DNA of 64,000 nucleotides. It comes from Pomacea canaliculata. Its lineage: Eukaryota; Mollusca; Gastropoda; Architaenioglossa; Ampullariidae. The stretch covers positions 28,449,927 to 28,513,926 of the forward strand of contig NC_037597.1 of NCBI RefSeq assembly GCF_003073045.1, written 5' to 3'. Below, one piece after another: positions 1 through 14,200 of this stretch. Position 1 is the first letter of the stretch. Each line of letters opens with the position of its first letter. Under the pieces are notes generated by a model. The model worked only from the letters and a program-made list of their open reading frames with translations. It made no database searches and had not been told where the DNA came from. The translations under genes and the position numbers were made by a program.

Positions 1-2429
1 GCCCTACCCGTTGCAGTACGCGTCTTCCCTACGCGTCATGAATCTCAAACTCTCACTCGTTTGTGCGCCCTTCAGCTCGTTTTGTGAGCCTTTCTCAAGG
101 ATGACGATTAGGGTCTGAGAATGTTGTACCGGTTCATGGGAGTAGAAAGGCGAGCATGCTCCGTGCGTTTTCACTCATTTTAAGTTCAGGCGGCACTTTC
201 CCAACAGTTTCAACAGCCTCTGATGTCTGCAGCATGGTTGACATCTCGCATCCACTAAGCAAGAGAGAGACTGAGGAACTTGTACAGCGGGTACATGGTG
301 GCCAGCCTGGTGGTAATGCTGCACCCGAGCCTGTGAAGCACACTACTGTCCCTGTCCAAAGCCTGGTGGTACATTTGTCATGCAGCTGCCATCTTCGAAG
401 AGGGCACTTGGAGCTGCTGACCTTCTTAAGCTGTTGTCAGGCCATGAAGAACATTTTTGACCCCACCGTTGGCTTTGACCCAGATTGTGATAGTCTCCAT
501 TCCACGACTGTGTTCTGTCAGGGATGATGTTCATTCCAGGGCTAGAACCTGTCCGTGACAGTCTCCGTTCCATAAGTATATGCTGTAAAATATTTCTCCA
601 TCTCACACGACTATATATATATATGCCAGTGATGGTTTACATCTCATATATCCGCTCTCTCACTCCAAGGATGCCTTGCAGTTTGTTGTTGCGCACAGTA
701 AGTCAGAAGCTTCTGGAAGCTCAGTTTGAGGTCAACAGGCAGCAGGCGACTAGAGTTCAGGAGACACGTCGCCCGCACGTTCCTCCTCTCAAACCTTCAC
801 TACGTCAACAGCAAGCGCAGTAACTCTGCTGCATGACCCTACTTCCGGGGGCGAGTTACAGTAAATAACTGTTTATCAAGTTGTAGGCATCCGTGGTGGT
901 AGCAACTCAGGAGGAAATACGATGTGAGACCATACGCGAGGTGAAGCGAGGACAGCGACCTCAACCTCCATCTTCTTCGGTTTGTGGGGGACGTGTGGGC
1001 GGAAACACACGAGGGTTGATACGAGAGAGCGGCTAGGGAAGATGACTGTGCTTTTAGGGGGAAATCCGACAACCTGTTGTTTTTCAAAGTGATTTTACCA
1101 AACCTCCAAGTACAACTATTTCAGAAAATGGAACATAACCGGTTGTTGCCCCATCGGCTTTCCTTTTTCTATTCAACACATTAAATTGTCTATAGCCCCT
1201 GGTGATGTTTGAACTTTACGAGAGCTTTAAATAAAATACGAGTTTTTCTATTTTTCGGGTGAAATCTGGGTAGAGAACTACAAGTGTGCCCGGGTGAAAG
1301 ACATCGGCGACCCTCATCTCTGTGCTGTCTCTGTAAATGTTTGGACAATAAAATCTTCACGACGATCGCCTCCTTCCCACCCCAGTAAACTTCTAGTGAA
1401 ATATCCAGAGCAGCAATCGCTTTATTGCTCCTGTGCTGTACCCAACACGTCTGTCCCTGATGCTAGATAGGGGTGGGCTAGTGGTACAAGAACACAACAA
1501 ACATGGAATTGCCGCATCACCGTAGGTTGTATTCAGATCTTCACTCGGCGGCTGGCCTTCCGTCTCTCCACTCTACCTTACAAACCAAAAACATCCCCCC
1601 CCCCATTTATTTTCTCATGGTCTCGTCCCCTGTCCCTGTCCCCGTGGTCACCCCACCCCGCGCTGTCTGGTCTCCCCGAGTGGCTCAGACATCTTTGCAA
1701 ATTTTGGTGTTACAGTAGGTCTAGTAGCCAGTAGCCAGTTAACCACGGGTGGGCAGTTCAAGGCAGGCGTGAGAAAGGGAGGAGCTGTACGACCTCTACC
1801 CTCTACAAACACTGTGCTGTATATATAGAAAGTGGGGTATGTATGGGGTCTATGGTTCATATCTAAAGTATGTACCAGATATATGTATGGATATGTATGA
1901 AGTTTTTCGTGTGTAATATTAAATGGACGTCCCAACCTGAAGTGATCTCGTGTTTATCCTTGGCAAGAATGCACAATGTCTGACTGCCGAATGCGGGTAC
2001 GTGACAGCACCTCAATGTGCAAACCCCAGGAATTTACTTTTTTTGCTTGATGACTCTCCATAAAATATCTTTTTTTTAGGGTTGAGTCACAGTAACACCT
2101 GTCCACAAGGTTGGGCGTCAGGGTTTTTTTTTTGGTGGGGGTTGAACTCTGGTTTCCTCAGTCCCTCTCTCTAATCTATAACAATAACATTCTCCTGTTC
2201 TCTTGCTTTTTGTCTCTCTCCTGCACTCACATGTTTTCTTGCATCTCTCTCGCTCTCCTCACACAGGCATGCAAACTCCACTTGCACTCCTGCTCCTCAT
2301 TCATACACTAGCTTGAGAGCAACTACACATCAGGTTCATCCTATCTGGAACTTTTCTAAGGTCATTACAACTATACAGAAGAGAAGACAGAAATAATAAT
2401 ACATATTAGGGATGTGAACTGTGTGAGAA
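1..2429. other. Non-coding stretch, no gene recognised
   Basis: No reading frame here resembles a known protein, and the open frames on both strands are short and overlap each other. Two AATAAA-type motifs on the plus strand, near 1228 and 1348, lie in AT-rich sequence and could be the 3' end of a gene entering from the left, but no coding sequence supports this. A run of TATG-rich sequence lies near 1850-1910. I see nothing else. Confidence 0.5.
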
Positions 2430-2812
2430 GAAAAATGCAGAAAACATCCCAAAGCAAAACTCCAAAAACAAACAAACAAAAATATGTATCTAAGGTATGA
2501 ACCCACCTACTGTCAGTCTAAAGACTTCGTTGGTAACCACTACGCCACAGAGACGATGCTTGCGATGATGACTACTGTCACCTACTTGAACTTTAACATC
2601 GTCTGTGTTGTGTTGGCCCTCGTTTATTTTACCTTTACCTGTCATCAGTTGTAGGCCTTGAGTTATTTTATTGTAGCAATTAGCTGTATGCAGCCCTTGA
2701 TAGTGTTTACAAGTTGTAGAAGTAGCCCCACAACAAGTTTCATGGCAAACAGTGAAGCGGAGGTTGGCTTAGCGCGGAATGTCAAGGTCGCTGACGTCAC
2801 GCTTCCGAAGGT
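2430..2812 (-). repeat. tRNA-derived SINE with flanking repeat sequence
   Basis: Read on the minus strand, this segment matches 49205-49570 read on the plus strand for about 370 bp, so it is an inverted dispersed copy. Near 2500-2575 the minus strand reads GGCGTAGTGGTTACC then, about 35 bases on, GGTGGGTTCATACC. These resemble the A and B boxes of a tRNA-type RNA polymerase III promoter, as in tRNA-derived SINEs. A T-rich stretch with TTTGTTTG repeats follows the B box. The shared sequence runs past the SINE head to the TGACGTCAGCGACC motif near 2787-2800. It could be a SINE inside a larger repeat or a piece of duplicated 3'UTR. Confidence 0.6.
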
Positions 2813-4113
2813 TTGCCTCCACTGGGGTCACTGGGGTCACTGGTGGGGTGAGACATGAGGCATCACTGGTGCTGTCCTCATTAATCAGTCAATTCAAATT
2901 CTATCCCCATTTATTAATTATTTTAGACACCCGTCTATTGAATGTGCAAGTTTGAACGTGGCGAGATGAATGCAATTATTTTGTCACACTATCAACTGTG
3001 AGGTTTGCTTCTTTCATTTTAGGACCTTTATTATTTTACTTTGTTGTGCTTTTTGCATTAGGACACATTAGTGATTTCTATTGGTTAGGTGTGTCGTACG
3101 CCGAGCGAGCTCTTGATTGTCTTTGTCACCCGGGGTAGAAATCTTTGAAGCATTGTGTTCCGGCCACTTGACGAGCTCCAGACACTTCAGCTCGTGTCTC
3201 CTCACCATCTGAGTTGCTATGGTAGCACAATTATATTCTGTGTAACATGCCAGGACTCTTCCCTCTTGCGATTAGCAGTAAGACGACACACAGTACATAT
3301 TATCAACCAGGTCAAAGGTTATCTCTAAGGGCCACATTTCCAAACTGCGAATGATAACCGAAGGCGATACAGCAAGCTGGAACATGGAGTGCACGCTGGA
3401 CAACTTCACTGATGTTTGAAATACTTTCCTTCAACTAAACACTAGTCCTCCTTGCTGTAGAACATTAGAGAATGTTCTTGTGCCCTAGAAATCCACAGTG
3501 ATGTTGCTAAATGATGACAGATGTGTTTATTGAACTCCCTATGATATCAGTGAATGTTTACAAACATGTTTAATTGACTGTGATCAGTGTGTCAGGGAAG
3601 CGTGTGTACACGGCACGACACCCTGTCGAAGACTGTCCTTCCACGCACCTTGGAGGGTGGCCGGCATCCCGGTGACCAGAGGAAGAACCGACTAACGAAC
3701 CTCTGAGTTTCTTTCTTCCCGTGTATCAAAGTCACGTGTTTGTAGAGGAAACACGTAGAAGTGAGATAAACATAAAGACCAGTGCAACAACTGCACACCT
3801 CATGAAACTTCAGCAAGGACGGGTTTGGTTGTGCAGGTTATAGAAATATTCTTTTCTTGAAAACTGTATAGTAAGAGTAAAGAGTGTGTGACGAGTGAAG
3901 AAAAAGATATAAAGGAATTGAAAGATGGAAAAAGTAAGGACAGACAGACAGACAGAGTGTCAGGAACTTGCCGCGGACATGCGCACTCTTTCAAATAAAC
4001 AACATGAGATCGCTTCAGTTTAGGACAAATACTTATTAAGCAAAGCGTCACGTGACATTTTAAAATACAATAGTCAGCAGCATGCAAGTGCAGGCAATAG
4101 CTACTACAGCCAC
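2813..4113. other. Non-coding stretch, nothing recognised
   Basis: No recognisable coding sequence or transposon. A short tandem of GGGGTCACT occurs near 2823-2850 and a GACA run near 3942-3957. The interval ends where the large minisatellite begins. Confidence 0.5.
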
Positions 4114-6918
4114 ACACACTAGTCTACGGTAGCTACTACAGCCACACACACTAGTCTACGGTAGCTACTACAGCCACACACACTAGTCTATGGTAGCTAC
4201 TACAGCCACACACTAGTCTACAATAGCTACTACAGCCACACACACTAGTCTACGGTAGCTACTACAGCCACACACACTAGTCTATGGTAGCTACTACAGC
4301 CACACACACACACACTAGTCTACGGTAGCTACTACAACACACACATTAGTCTACAGCACAGCTACTACAGCCACACTAGTCTACAGTAGCTACTACAGCC
4401 ACACACACTAGTCTACGGTAGCTACTACAGCCACACACACTAGTCTACTACAGGTAGCTACTACAGCCACACACACTAGTCTACTTAGCTACTACAGCCA
4501 CACACACTAGTCTACAGTAGCTACTACAGCCACACACACTAGTCTACGGTACTACAGCTACTACAGCCACACACAGTAGTCTACTGTAGCTACTACAGCC
4601 ACACACACTAGTCTACGGTAGCTACTACAGCCACACACACTAGTCTACGTAGCTACTACAGCCACACACACTAGTCTACGGTAGCTACTACAGCCACACA
4701 CACTAGTCTATTGTAGCTACTACAACCACACACACTAGTCTACGGTAGCTACTACAGCCACACACACTAGTCTACAGCTACTACAGCCACACACACTAGT
4801 CTACGTAGCTACTACAGCCACACACACTAGTCTACTAGTAGCTACTACAGCCACACACACTAGTCTACAATAGCTACTACAGCCACACACACTAGTCTAC
4901 ATAGCTACTACAGCCACACACACTAGTCTACTGTTAGCTACTACAACACACACACTAGTCTACGTAGCTACTACAGCCACACACACTAGTCTACGTAGCT
5001 ACTACAGCCACACACACTAGTCTACGGTAGCTACTACAGCCACACACACTAGTCTACGGTAGCTACTACAGCCACACACACTAGTCTACGGTAGCTACTA
5101 CAGCCACACACACACACTAGTCTACGGTAGCTACTACAGCCACACACACTAGTCTACAGTAGCTACTACAGCCACACACACTAGTCTACGTAGCTACTAC
5201 AGCCACACACACTAGTCTACGGTAGCTACTACAGCCACACACACTAGTCTACAGTAGCTACTACAGCCACACACACTAGTCTACGGTAGCTACTACAGCC
5301 ACACACACTAGTCTACGTAGCTACTACAGCCACACACACACTAGTCTACGGTAGCTACTACAGCCACACACACTACTACTAGTCTACAGTAGCTACTACT
5401 AGCCACACACACTAGTCTACGTAGCTACTACAGCCACACACACTAGTCTACGGTAGCTACTACAGCCACACACACTAGTCTACAGGTAGCTACTACAGCC
5501 ACACACACTAGTCTACGGTAGCTACTACAGCCACACACACACTAGTCTACTTAGCTACTACAGCCACACACACTAGTCTACGGTAGCTACTACAGCCACA
5601 CACACTAGTCTACGGTAGCTACTACAGCCACACACACTAGTCTACGGTAGCTACTACAGCCACACACACTAGTCTACAGTAGCTACTACAGCCACACACA
5701 CTAGTCTACGGTAGCTACTACAGCCACACACACACTAGTCTACTGTAGCTACTACAGCCACACACACTAGTCTACGGTAGCTACTACAGCCACACACACT
5801 AGTCTACGGTAGCTACTACAGCCACACACACTAGTCTACGGTAGCTACTACAGCCACACACACTAGTCTACGGTAGCTACTACAGCCACACACACTAGTC
5901 TACGTAGCTACTACAGCCACACACACTAGTCTACTGTAGCTACTACAGCCACACACACTAGTCTACGGTAGCTACTACAGCCACACACACTAGTCTACTG
6001 TAGCTACTACAACCACACACACTAGTCTACGGTAGCTACTACAGCCGCACACACACACACTAGTCTACAGTAGCTACTACAGCCACACACACTAGTCTAC
6101 GGTAGCTACTACAGCCACACACACTAGTCTACGGTAGCTACTACAGCCACACACACTAGTCTACAGTAGCTACTACAGCCACACACACTAGTCTACGGTA
6201 GCTACTACAGCCACACACACACACTAGTCTACGGTAGCTACTACAGCCACACACACACTAGTCTACGTTAGCTACTACAGCCACACACACTAGTCTACGG
6301 TTAGCTACTATAGCCACACACACTAGTCTACGTAGCTACTACAGCCACACACACTAGTCTACGGTAGCTACTAGCCACACACACTAGTCTACGGTAGCTA
6401 CTACAGCCACACACACTAGTCTACGTTAGCTACTACAGCCACACTAGTCTACGGTAGCTACTACAGCCACACACACTAGTCTACAGTAGCTACTACAGCC
6501 ACACACTAGTCTACAGTAGCTACTACAGCCACACACTAGTCTACAGTAGCTACTACAGCCACACACACTAGTCTACGGTAGCTACTACAGCCACACACAC
6601 TAGTCTACGGTAGCTACTACAGCCTACTACAGCCACACTAGTCTACCGGTAGCTACTACAGCCACACACACTAGTCTACGGTAGCTACTACAGCCACACA
6701 CACTAGTCTACGGTAACTACTACAGCCACACACACTAGTCTACGGTAGCTACTACAGCCACACACACTAGTCTACGGTAGCTACTACAGCCACACACACT
6801 AGTCTACGGTAGCTACTACAGCCACACTAGTCTACGGTAGCTACTACAGCCACACACACTAGTCTATGGTAGCTACTACAGCCACACACACTAGTCTACA
6901 GTAGCTACTACAGCCACA
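4114..6918. repeat. 2.8 kb minisatellite, unit about 32 bp
   Basis: Roughly 85-90 tandem copies of a unit made of TAGCTACTACAGCCACACAC followed by ACTAGTCTACGG. Copies differ mostly by 1-4 bp indels at the junction (GGTAG, GTAG, CAGTAG, CTGTAG, TTAG) and by the number of CA dinucleotides, with some units carrying four or more extra CA steps. Each unit contains the palindromes GTAGCTAC and ACTAGT. No open reading frame runs through the array. It lies downstream of the 3' end of the fibrinogen-domain gene. Replication slippage and unequal exchange would explain the variation. Confidence 0.97.
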
Positions 6919-8004
6919 CTAGCTCTTACTGCAATATTGTCACAGAAAGTTTGTCGTGTTAGTTCTACACAGAGAATACACAGGTGTCGTCAGGTGTTTG
7001 TCGCCATTTTGCTAGCGCCTTGCTGTTAGAGCTCTTCAGTGTAGAACAAATATTAAAATAGTTTATTTGTTTGTACAATTAAGTAAGAGATGTGATGTAT
7101 CAACTACCGTTATTATCTGTTTAAAGGGGAAGTAATACCGAGTACATAGTGATGTCATCACATTTAGTCAAAGCGGCAAATACCAACAATACTACTTATA
7201 ATACTACTTATAATTTAATTGCTTTTATGAAAATATCTGTTCATTCTTGGCAATAGTTCTATTTGTTTTACGAAAAGTATGCTTCGCTCACAGGTTTGTG
7301 AAAATGTAAATATTCGCTTAAATAAAGCAAACTACAGGACACGGTAAAGTTTCACAACATAACACAAAATAAACTTGAAGCCTTTTAAACACCAAACAAT
7401 TAGAGAATGTAGCAATCTGAGTCATGGTCAGTCATCGTCAGTAAGCAAATAATGAACAGCAGTGTTGGATACAATCAGTATCCGTGTTTTGCATCATTGT
7501 GAACATTAAATTCTCGGATGAGTGTTATCTGTTTCACACTGAGTCAACTGGCAACATTGCATAAACTGTTAGGTGTATAGCTAATATCGTTTACTACAAA
7601 CTATCAGGTGTATAGCGACAGTTCATGACACGTGTACTACAGCCTAGGCACAATTGAATGCTGAATTAATTAAATAAACTTAGACTTTACGTTTATAAAC
7701 ATGTTAGTTTATCCTAGCACATCCAAATCTGAAAGAAATAATACAACACATGTATAATAGAATCACCAGGCAATATACTCAAAGTAAACAATTAAAGTAC
7801 TGTAGTCTGTACTAGGGTCAGATGCTAGACTATTGAGAAAGATTAATGTACACTGAGCTCACATCATCAGTGGAACCTGTAGTGAACAGTGAACAGTCGA
7901 CTGGCGGTGTAAGCAGTGGGTACAGGAGACAAGATGGTGTTAGTCTGGCTTCGTCTTCATCTGTGAGATCACCAGGGTGGCGGTGTATATATAGATGTTC
8001 AGTC
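6919..8004. other. Region downstream of the fibrinogen-domain gene
   Basis: AT-rich sequence between the minisatellite and the stop codon of the fibrinogen-domain gene, whose 3'UTR should lie here on the minus strand. A minus-strand AATAAA signal (TTTATT on the plus strand) is near 7060, which would give a long 3'UTR. No independent coding sequence was recognised. Confidence 0.4.
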
Positions 8005-8204
8005 TTATGGCTTTATCTTCATCTCCGAGAACTGCAGGTTGCTGAAGTCACCCCAAGCATTGCCACTTGCATAAGGGCTGTTGAGGTAAGTGCTGCCACA
8101 GTCATCCGGGTACCACCAGGCGCTGTGACGTGTCTTGACACAGCCGGTCGGGTCTCGGTCATAGGTTGAAAACCCTTTATAGTCATTAGGTGCCAACCCA
8201 TCTC
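8005..8204 (-). CDS. FREP-like gene: last exon, end of fibrinogen domain
   Basis: Acceptor GTTTACAG, stop TAA at 8005-8007. Encodes the FSTYDRD calcium-loop start, CVKTRHSAWWYPDDC and a C-terminus SEMKIKP. The pair of cysteines around WWY is kept. The loop reads DRDPTG where most family members have acidic DxDND. A long intron containing a decayed LINE separates it from the previous exon. Confidence 0.93.
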
Positions 8205-11200
8205 CTGTAAACACACAAACACACACAGTTACATACTATTACACACACAAAGTCCTAATCACAAATGTATTATCACTACCAAACATCTACAGAAACTTTT
8301 ATTATTAAATGTTATTTCTGTGTCGTTCATCATAACAAAGCCAAACACCACGCAACACAATCAAATACGAAACGAGTTTTTTGTTTAATTTCTAATGATA
8401 CTTTACCCAGCATATCATCAAGAACATAAGAGTGAAGAGAACAGTTTTTAAGTAGAAGAATGCCTCAGCTAAAATATGTAAAAATGAATGAGTATAACTA
8501 ACTCTCCCCTGTGGACCCCGGGGTATGCTTGCCTAGCGAGCATCGTAAGAATAGGGTCCCTGCCATCCAGCCAGACATGTCGTAAGAGGCGACTAAGTGG
8601 ACACCTCACCTAGCGGTACAGTAGGTTGTGGTAGGGCTAACAACCCCACCATGTAAAAACGCCTGTTACCGAAACTAACAACAGAGAACTCGTCACAGCT
8701 GGCGATGGTAATGAAGCACACCAGGAGACTGGACTAATGACGGACGACAGCCAAACCCCGACAGTGGATTTACTCAAGCCGAGGCAAAAGTTAAGGGTGG
8801 GGTGCTGGAACGTGCAGACCTTGTACCAGACTGGCAGGATGCTCCAATTAGTCAAGGAGTTTGACAACTACAACTTGGACATCCTGGGAGTCAGTGAGGT
8901 CAGATGGACCGGCACTTGAAAGAGGAGACTAGTGTCAGGACATACCATCTTGTTCTCAGGAAGATCAGACGCTCAGCACTCTGAAGGAGTAGCTCTACTC
9001 CTCAACACGAAAACTGAAAAGGCACTGCTGGAATGGAAGCCTTATGGACCCAGGCTTTTGAGAGCAAGATTCCATTCAAAGTACACCAAGCTGACAGTGC
9101 TAGCCTGCTATGCACCAACAGAAGACTGAGGCAGAAGACAAGGATGCTCCAGCCACCAAACGAGCCTTTACTATGGAAGTAAAGAACAGGTTCCAGGCAC
9201 TAGGAGACCAACAAGAGATGACCTTAGACGACTTCAATCGAGTCTTACAAGAAACAGGAGAGAAAATACTTGGCTTCCAACGGAAGAAGAAAGAACAATG
9301 GATCAGAGAAGAGACATGGAAGAAGATAGACGAAACAAAGTCAGCCAAACAAAAAGTCATCATGCAAAAGCACTAGATCCGAACGCCTGAAAGAACAACA
9401 CAGACAAAGATATACAAAACGAAACAAAGAGGTACAGAGGATGAAAAAATCCAACAAAAGAGACTGCACGGAGAAACTGGCAGATGAAGCTGAAATAGCA
9501 GCAAGAAAAAATGACTAGAAGACACTGTACAAGATAAATAAACAGCTGAACAACGGTAATGTGGTCGAGTGGGTGGCAGGAAAACTGCAGTGCTGGAAGA
9601 AGTGACAGCAGCAATCAAGACAACGAAGAGCGGCAAGGCACCAGATGCAGATGGAATAACAGCAGAGATGTTGAAAGCAGATGTGAATGTGACAGCTCCC
9701 ATGCTGACTGAAATCTTCAGGCAAGTTTGGGAATCAGATCAGCTCACTGATGCGTGGAAGACAGGGCTCATCTTCAAGTTACCCAAGAAAGGAAATCTTG
9801 GAGACTGCAATAACTGGAGGGGCATAACACTGCTCTCCCTTACCACCAAGGTCTTCAGCAAGATTGTTTTGTCAAGACTGACGGCAACCCTTGAGAAAGA
9901 CCTCCGACCACAGCAAGCAGGATTTCGCCCTGGGCGATCCTGTTCTGAACACATCTTCATTCTGCGACAGATTCTGGAGCAGAGCAACGAGTGGAACACA
10001 CCGCTGTACATCAGTTTCATCGACATGGAGAAGGCTTTTGACAGCATCCACCGCGAGTCTTTATGGAAGATCCTGAGGCATTACGGAGTCCCTGCAAAAC
10101 TTGTTCAGGTCATTGCACTGCTGTACAGCGATTTCAAATCCCAGGTTGTCTGTGACACAGACCCCTTCAACATCAGTACCGGTGTGAAGCAGGGCTGCAT
10201 TCTGTCGCCGTTCCTCTTCATCCTGGCCATGGACTGGATCATGAAGACTTCCACCGACAGTGAGAGGAGAGGGACCAGATGAACCATGACTATGACAGCA
10301 ACATCAACGCTGGAAGACTTGGACTTTGCTGATGACATCGCCCTGCTGTCACACCGCCACCAAGACATGCAGGAAAAAACAAATGACTTCTAAGAAACAA
10401 CTGGATACCTTGGCTTGAAGGTCAGTGCAAAGAAAACGAAAAGTATTAGAGTGAACGCCAGAGTCCAAGACAGCATCAAACTAAATGGAGAAGAGATTGA
10501 GGAAGTTGACAGTTTCACCTATCTTGGGTCCAAAATGTCAAACACCGGGGATGTGGAGGTGGAGATTCGAGCCCGACTGGCAAAAGCCATCCACGCCTTC
10601 GCCTCACTCAGGAGCACATGGAAGGCAACAAACATCAGTCAGAAGATCAAGCTGAGAATCTTCAAGTCAAATGTGATCAGCACCCTCCTTTACGGATCAC
10701 AATCATGGAAGATGACCAAAACTTTCAGTAACAGATGGCTCAGGCGCATACTTAACATCTTCTGGCCAAACACCATCACCAACGAAGAACTCCACCGAAG
10801 AACTGAAACCGAGTCCATCACCACGCAGGTTCAACGAAGGCGTTGGCGATGGATTGGACATGTGCTCCGCCAGCAGACAGCAGACCTCTCCACAGTCGCC
10901 CTACGATGGACTCCAGACGGCCAACGAAAACGAGGCCGCCCACAGGAAACTTGGAGAAGAACGGTGGAAAGGGAGATGAAGGGAAAGGGCTGGACATGGG
11001 GTCACCTGGAGCGGGTTCCAGCCGATCGACATCGGTGGCGGACTCTGGTTGAGGCCTTGTGTGCAACCTGATGCACGAAGAGGAATAGAGAGATAGATAA
11101 TTAAACTAAAATGACTGTAAAGTTTACAATAGGATATAAAAAGTTTATCCTAACCTTTAGAATGAAAGTAAACAAGAGAGAAAGTATAGAGAGAAAGATG

Positions 11201-14200
11201 AAAGGTTTCCTCCGTATGTTAGAACGGTACTGGTGTGGCATTGTGGGACTGGCACAGGTCAACGGTCATGACTTGGGGAGACAGCAAATGACAGTTGTCT
11301 TCCATGTCTGTTTATTTTGCTAAGGTGAAGGTTCTGAAAGCACGCACATATTCATGTCTATGTATGTTTATTACCTAAAATGATGTAGCGCGCAGTATGT
11401 TATCATCATGCAGAGTGTAGCACAGTGTCAACAATGAAAAGTGTCCGATGCTAAGGAGAAACATGGTGGGTTTGCTGAAAATCTTTGAACCCTCATTTCT
11501 CAATAAGGGGACCACCGGACTTCCACGCTTCAAACCTTAAAACTCCATTTGAGGACTAGAAGAATAACTTTGTGTCAAATAAAGAGCTAAACCCAGTACA
11601 TTTCGAAAATATCCAATTTGTAAAATCTCAGATTTCCGACTTGACTCATTTCGTCGTGGCGGCTCACATTTCACAATAATTATTAATAATTTGCATCCAG
11701 TCAAAGCCTGACAGACACAACAGATTAAAAAGCAACACAATGAGTACAGCTCACTAAAAACGATTTTACATAATTAAATTACTCTTTAAAGAAGTCTGGT
11801 CAGGACTTTACAATACAGCCCTCAAGACGCTCCTAAACCCCCTCCCCCCCAAAAAAAAAAATAAATAAAACAAAACCCAAACAAGAAAGAAACCCGCGGA
11901 AGTCTCTTTTCCCTGATCATCACACTTGGTCTTCCAAATTACATCAAAGAAACGCACGCGATAGGAGGCGCTGTCACCCTCGCACACATGCACACAAAGC
12001 CACACACTCACAAATGTAGTCATCCATTTATTTCTTAACCAGCCAGACAGGCAGCCTGCCAACTAACGTGCGTCTCACACTTTCTTACTGTTCAGTGGTC
12101 ACGTACGTACCTGCGTCACCCAAGAAGAACCTCCTGAAAAGTTCGTAGTTACCGTCAGCACCCCACATGCTGAACTCATCATACTCAGCGTAGCGACGTC
12201 GTCCACTCCTATCTATGATGTCCACTCTCAAGTGTACATATTGCTTTTCTACCAGTGCGTGAAGCGTGAACAGGCCTGAGACAAGACAAGGCAATGACCT
12301 CATGTCAACAGACAAGTCCAGCAGTGAAATATTTGTGTTGATCTTGCTCAAGAGTTGTCATGAACACAGACATGTCGCTGGTCATTACCTGTCCTACGAT
12401 GTTATAAACATGTTGACATTATTGCTAGACATCAGATGACAAAAAGGTAAATCACAAACTTACTGAGGTTTTAGCGCTGTTGTTATTACTACCAATAATA
12501 AAGTGTATTTTCCATGTAAGTACGAGGTCCATGCGCTGTATACAAACAATAACAAATGTACAGTCAACCATACAGAAACATGAGGAAAAGAATCAGAAAG
12601 CAGACATGAACATAAACTGTACAACAGATAACACCAGCACTGGCGAGGAGAGGGAGGACATGTCAAGCAGTGTGACCTGAGAAGGAAACAGAGTTTGCCT
12701 GTCTAGTGTAGGACACAGAGAAGAGAGCAACACAGACTAGGTGGTAAGGTGTCACTACACAGATACACACACACACACAGACTAGGTGGTAAGGTGTCAG
12801 TACACAGACACACAGACTAGGTGGTAAGGTGTCACTACACAGATGCACAGACACACACACAGACTAGGTGGTAAGGTGTCACTACACAGACACACACAGA
12901 GTAGGTGGTAAGGTGTCAGTACACAGACACACACAGGTGCAAACTCAGATACATGTATATAGAGTTCTATTTACACACAAAGCGATATAGCTTTAAAATA
13001 TTATGAAACTATGATCATGACACATTTTCACAGACTACATGTAGACAAATATAGATAAATAGACAGGTCGAAGGACATTTTTACACACTATATCCTTATT
13101 CACAACAACACAAAATTATAGACTGTAATATAACTACACGAACTGTTTTAGCTACTGTGCATTAATAAAGTTCTGAACCTATCCATACCCTGCAATCAGA
13201 TAATCCTACAAAAAACAAAATAAAATAAATAAAAAATAAAAAACAAAACAAAAACAAACCACATGATATGCCACAGGGATGTATTTCCTCGCAACCCTCG
13301 TGTTTCTTTCTATTTGAGACTTTGGCAACTGAGACACTACAGGATCATCATCCATCCATTCATTCCATTACTAGCATCATCATTATCACAGCAAACAAAG
13401 CATGCTAAGGAAACATTACACAAAATAGTGAGCAATAAGCATCGTAGGACACAAATATAATAGAACAACAGAAACAACAACCTTTGTATTAACCAGTAGA
13501 CATCACACAAACAACACAATAAAACACAACACTGACTACAGCCTGACTTTGAATGTAAAACAAATGTTGAGGTTACAGTTATGCAGGAGTAAAGAGTAAT
13601 GCCAGAGAATGAAAGAAATATGTCAACATCTTACCCAGCCAGAAGTCTCCAGTGACGTCACCAAAACCGTTTACATATTCTGTGTAGCTCCGGTTGAAGT
13701 CAACTGTGAAGTCACGACGTCTCTGGAACACCTGCACATGACACAAGTTCACAGGTCGTTACTATGGTAACAAAGCGCAGTATGATCGACAGGATTCAAC
13801 ACTAATCACAGTTTAATGAGTTGACAAAGGATGAGTCATAATTGACAAAATATAACAACTTAGAACTTTATTAGCTGTGGACATGATTATAATGTCAACA
13901 CTTCATGGTGACAATAAACTATGTGAACATGGTATAATAGTATATAGTAGTATATAGTGTAGTATAGAGTGTAGTATATAGTGTAGTATACAGTATAGTA
14001 TATATTGTATTATATAGTGTAGTATACAGTGTAGTATAGAGTGTAGTATATAGTATAGTATTTAGTATAGTATTTAGTGTAGTATATAGTGTAGTATACA
14101 GTGTAGTATATAGTGTAGTATATAGTGTAGTATCTGGTGTAGTATATAGTATAGTATATAGTGTAGTATAGAGTGTAGTATATAGTGTAGTCTATAGTGC

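Noticed and set aside
156..823. Two plus-strand open frames at the left edge
   Set aside because: No recognisable motif and overlapped by similar-length frames on the other strand.
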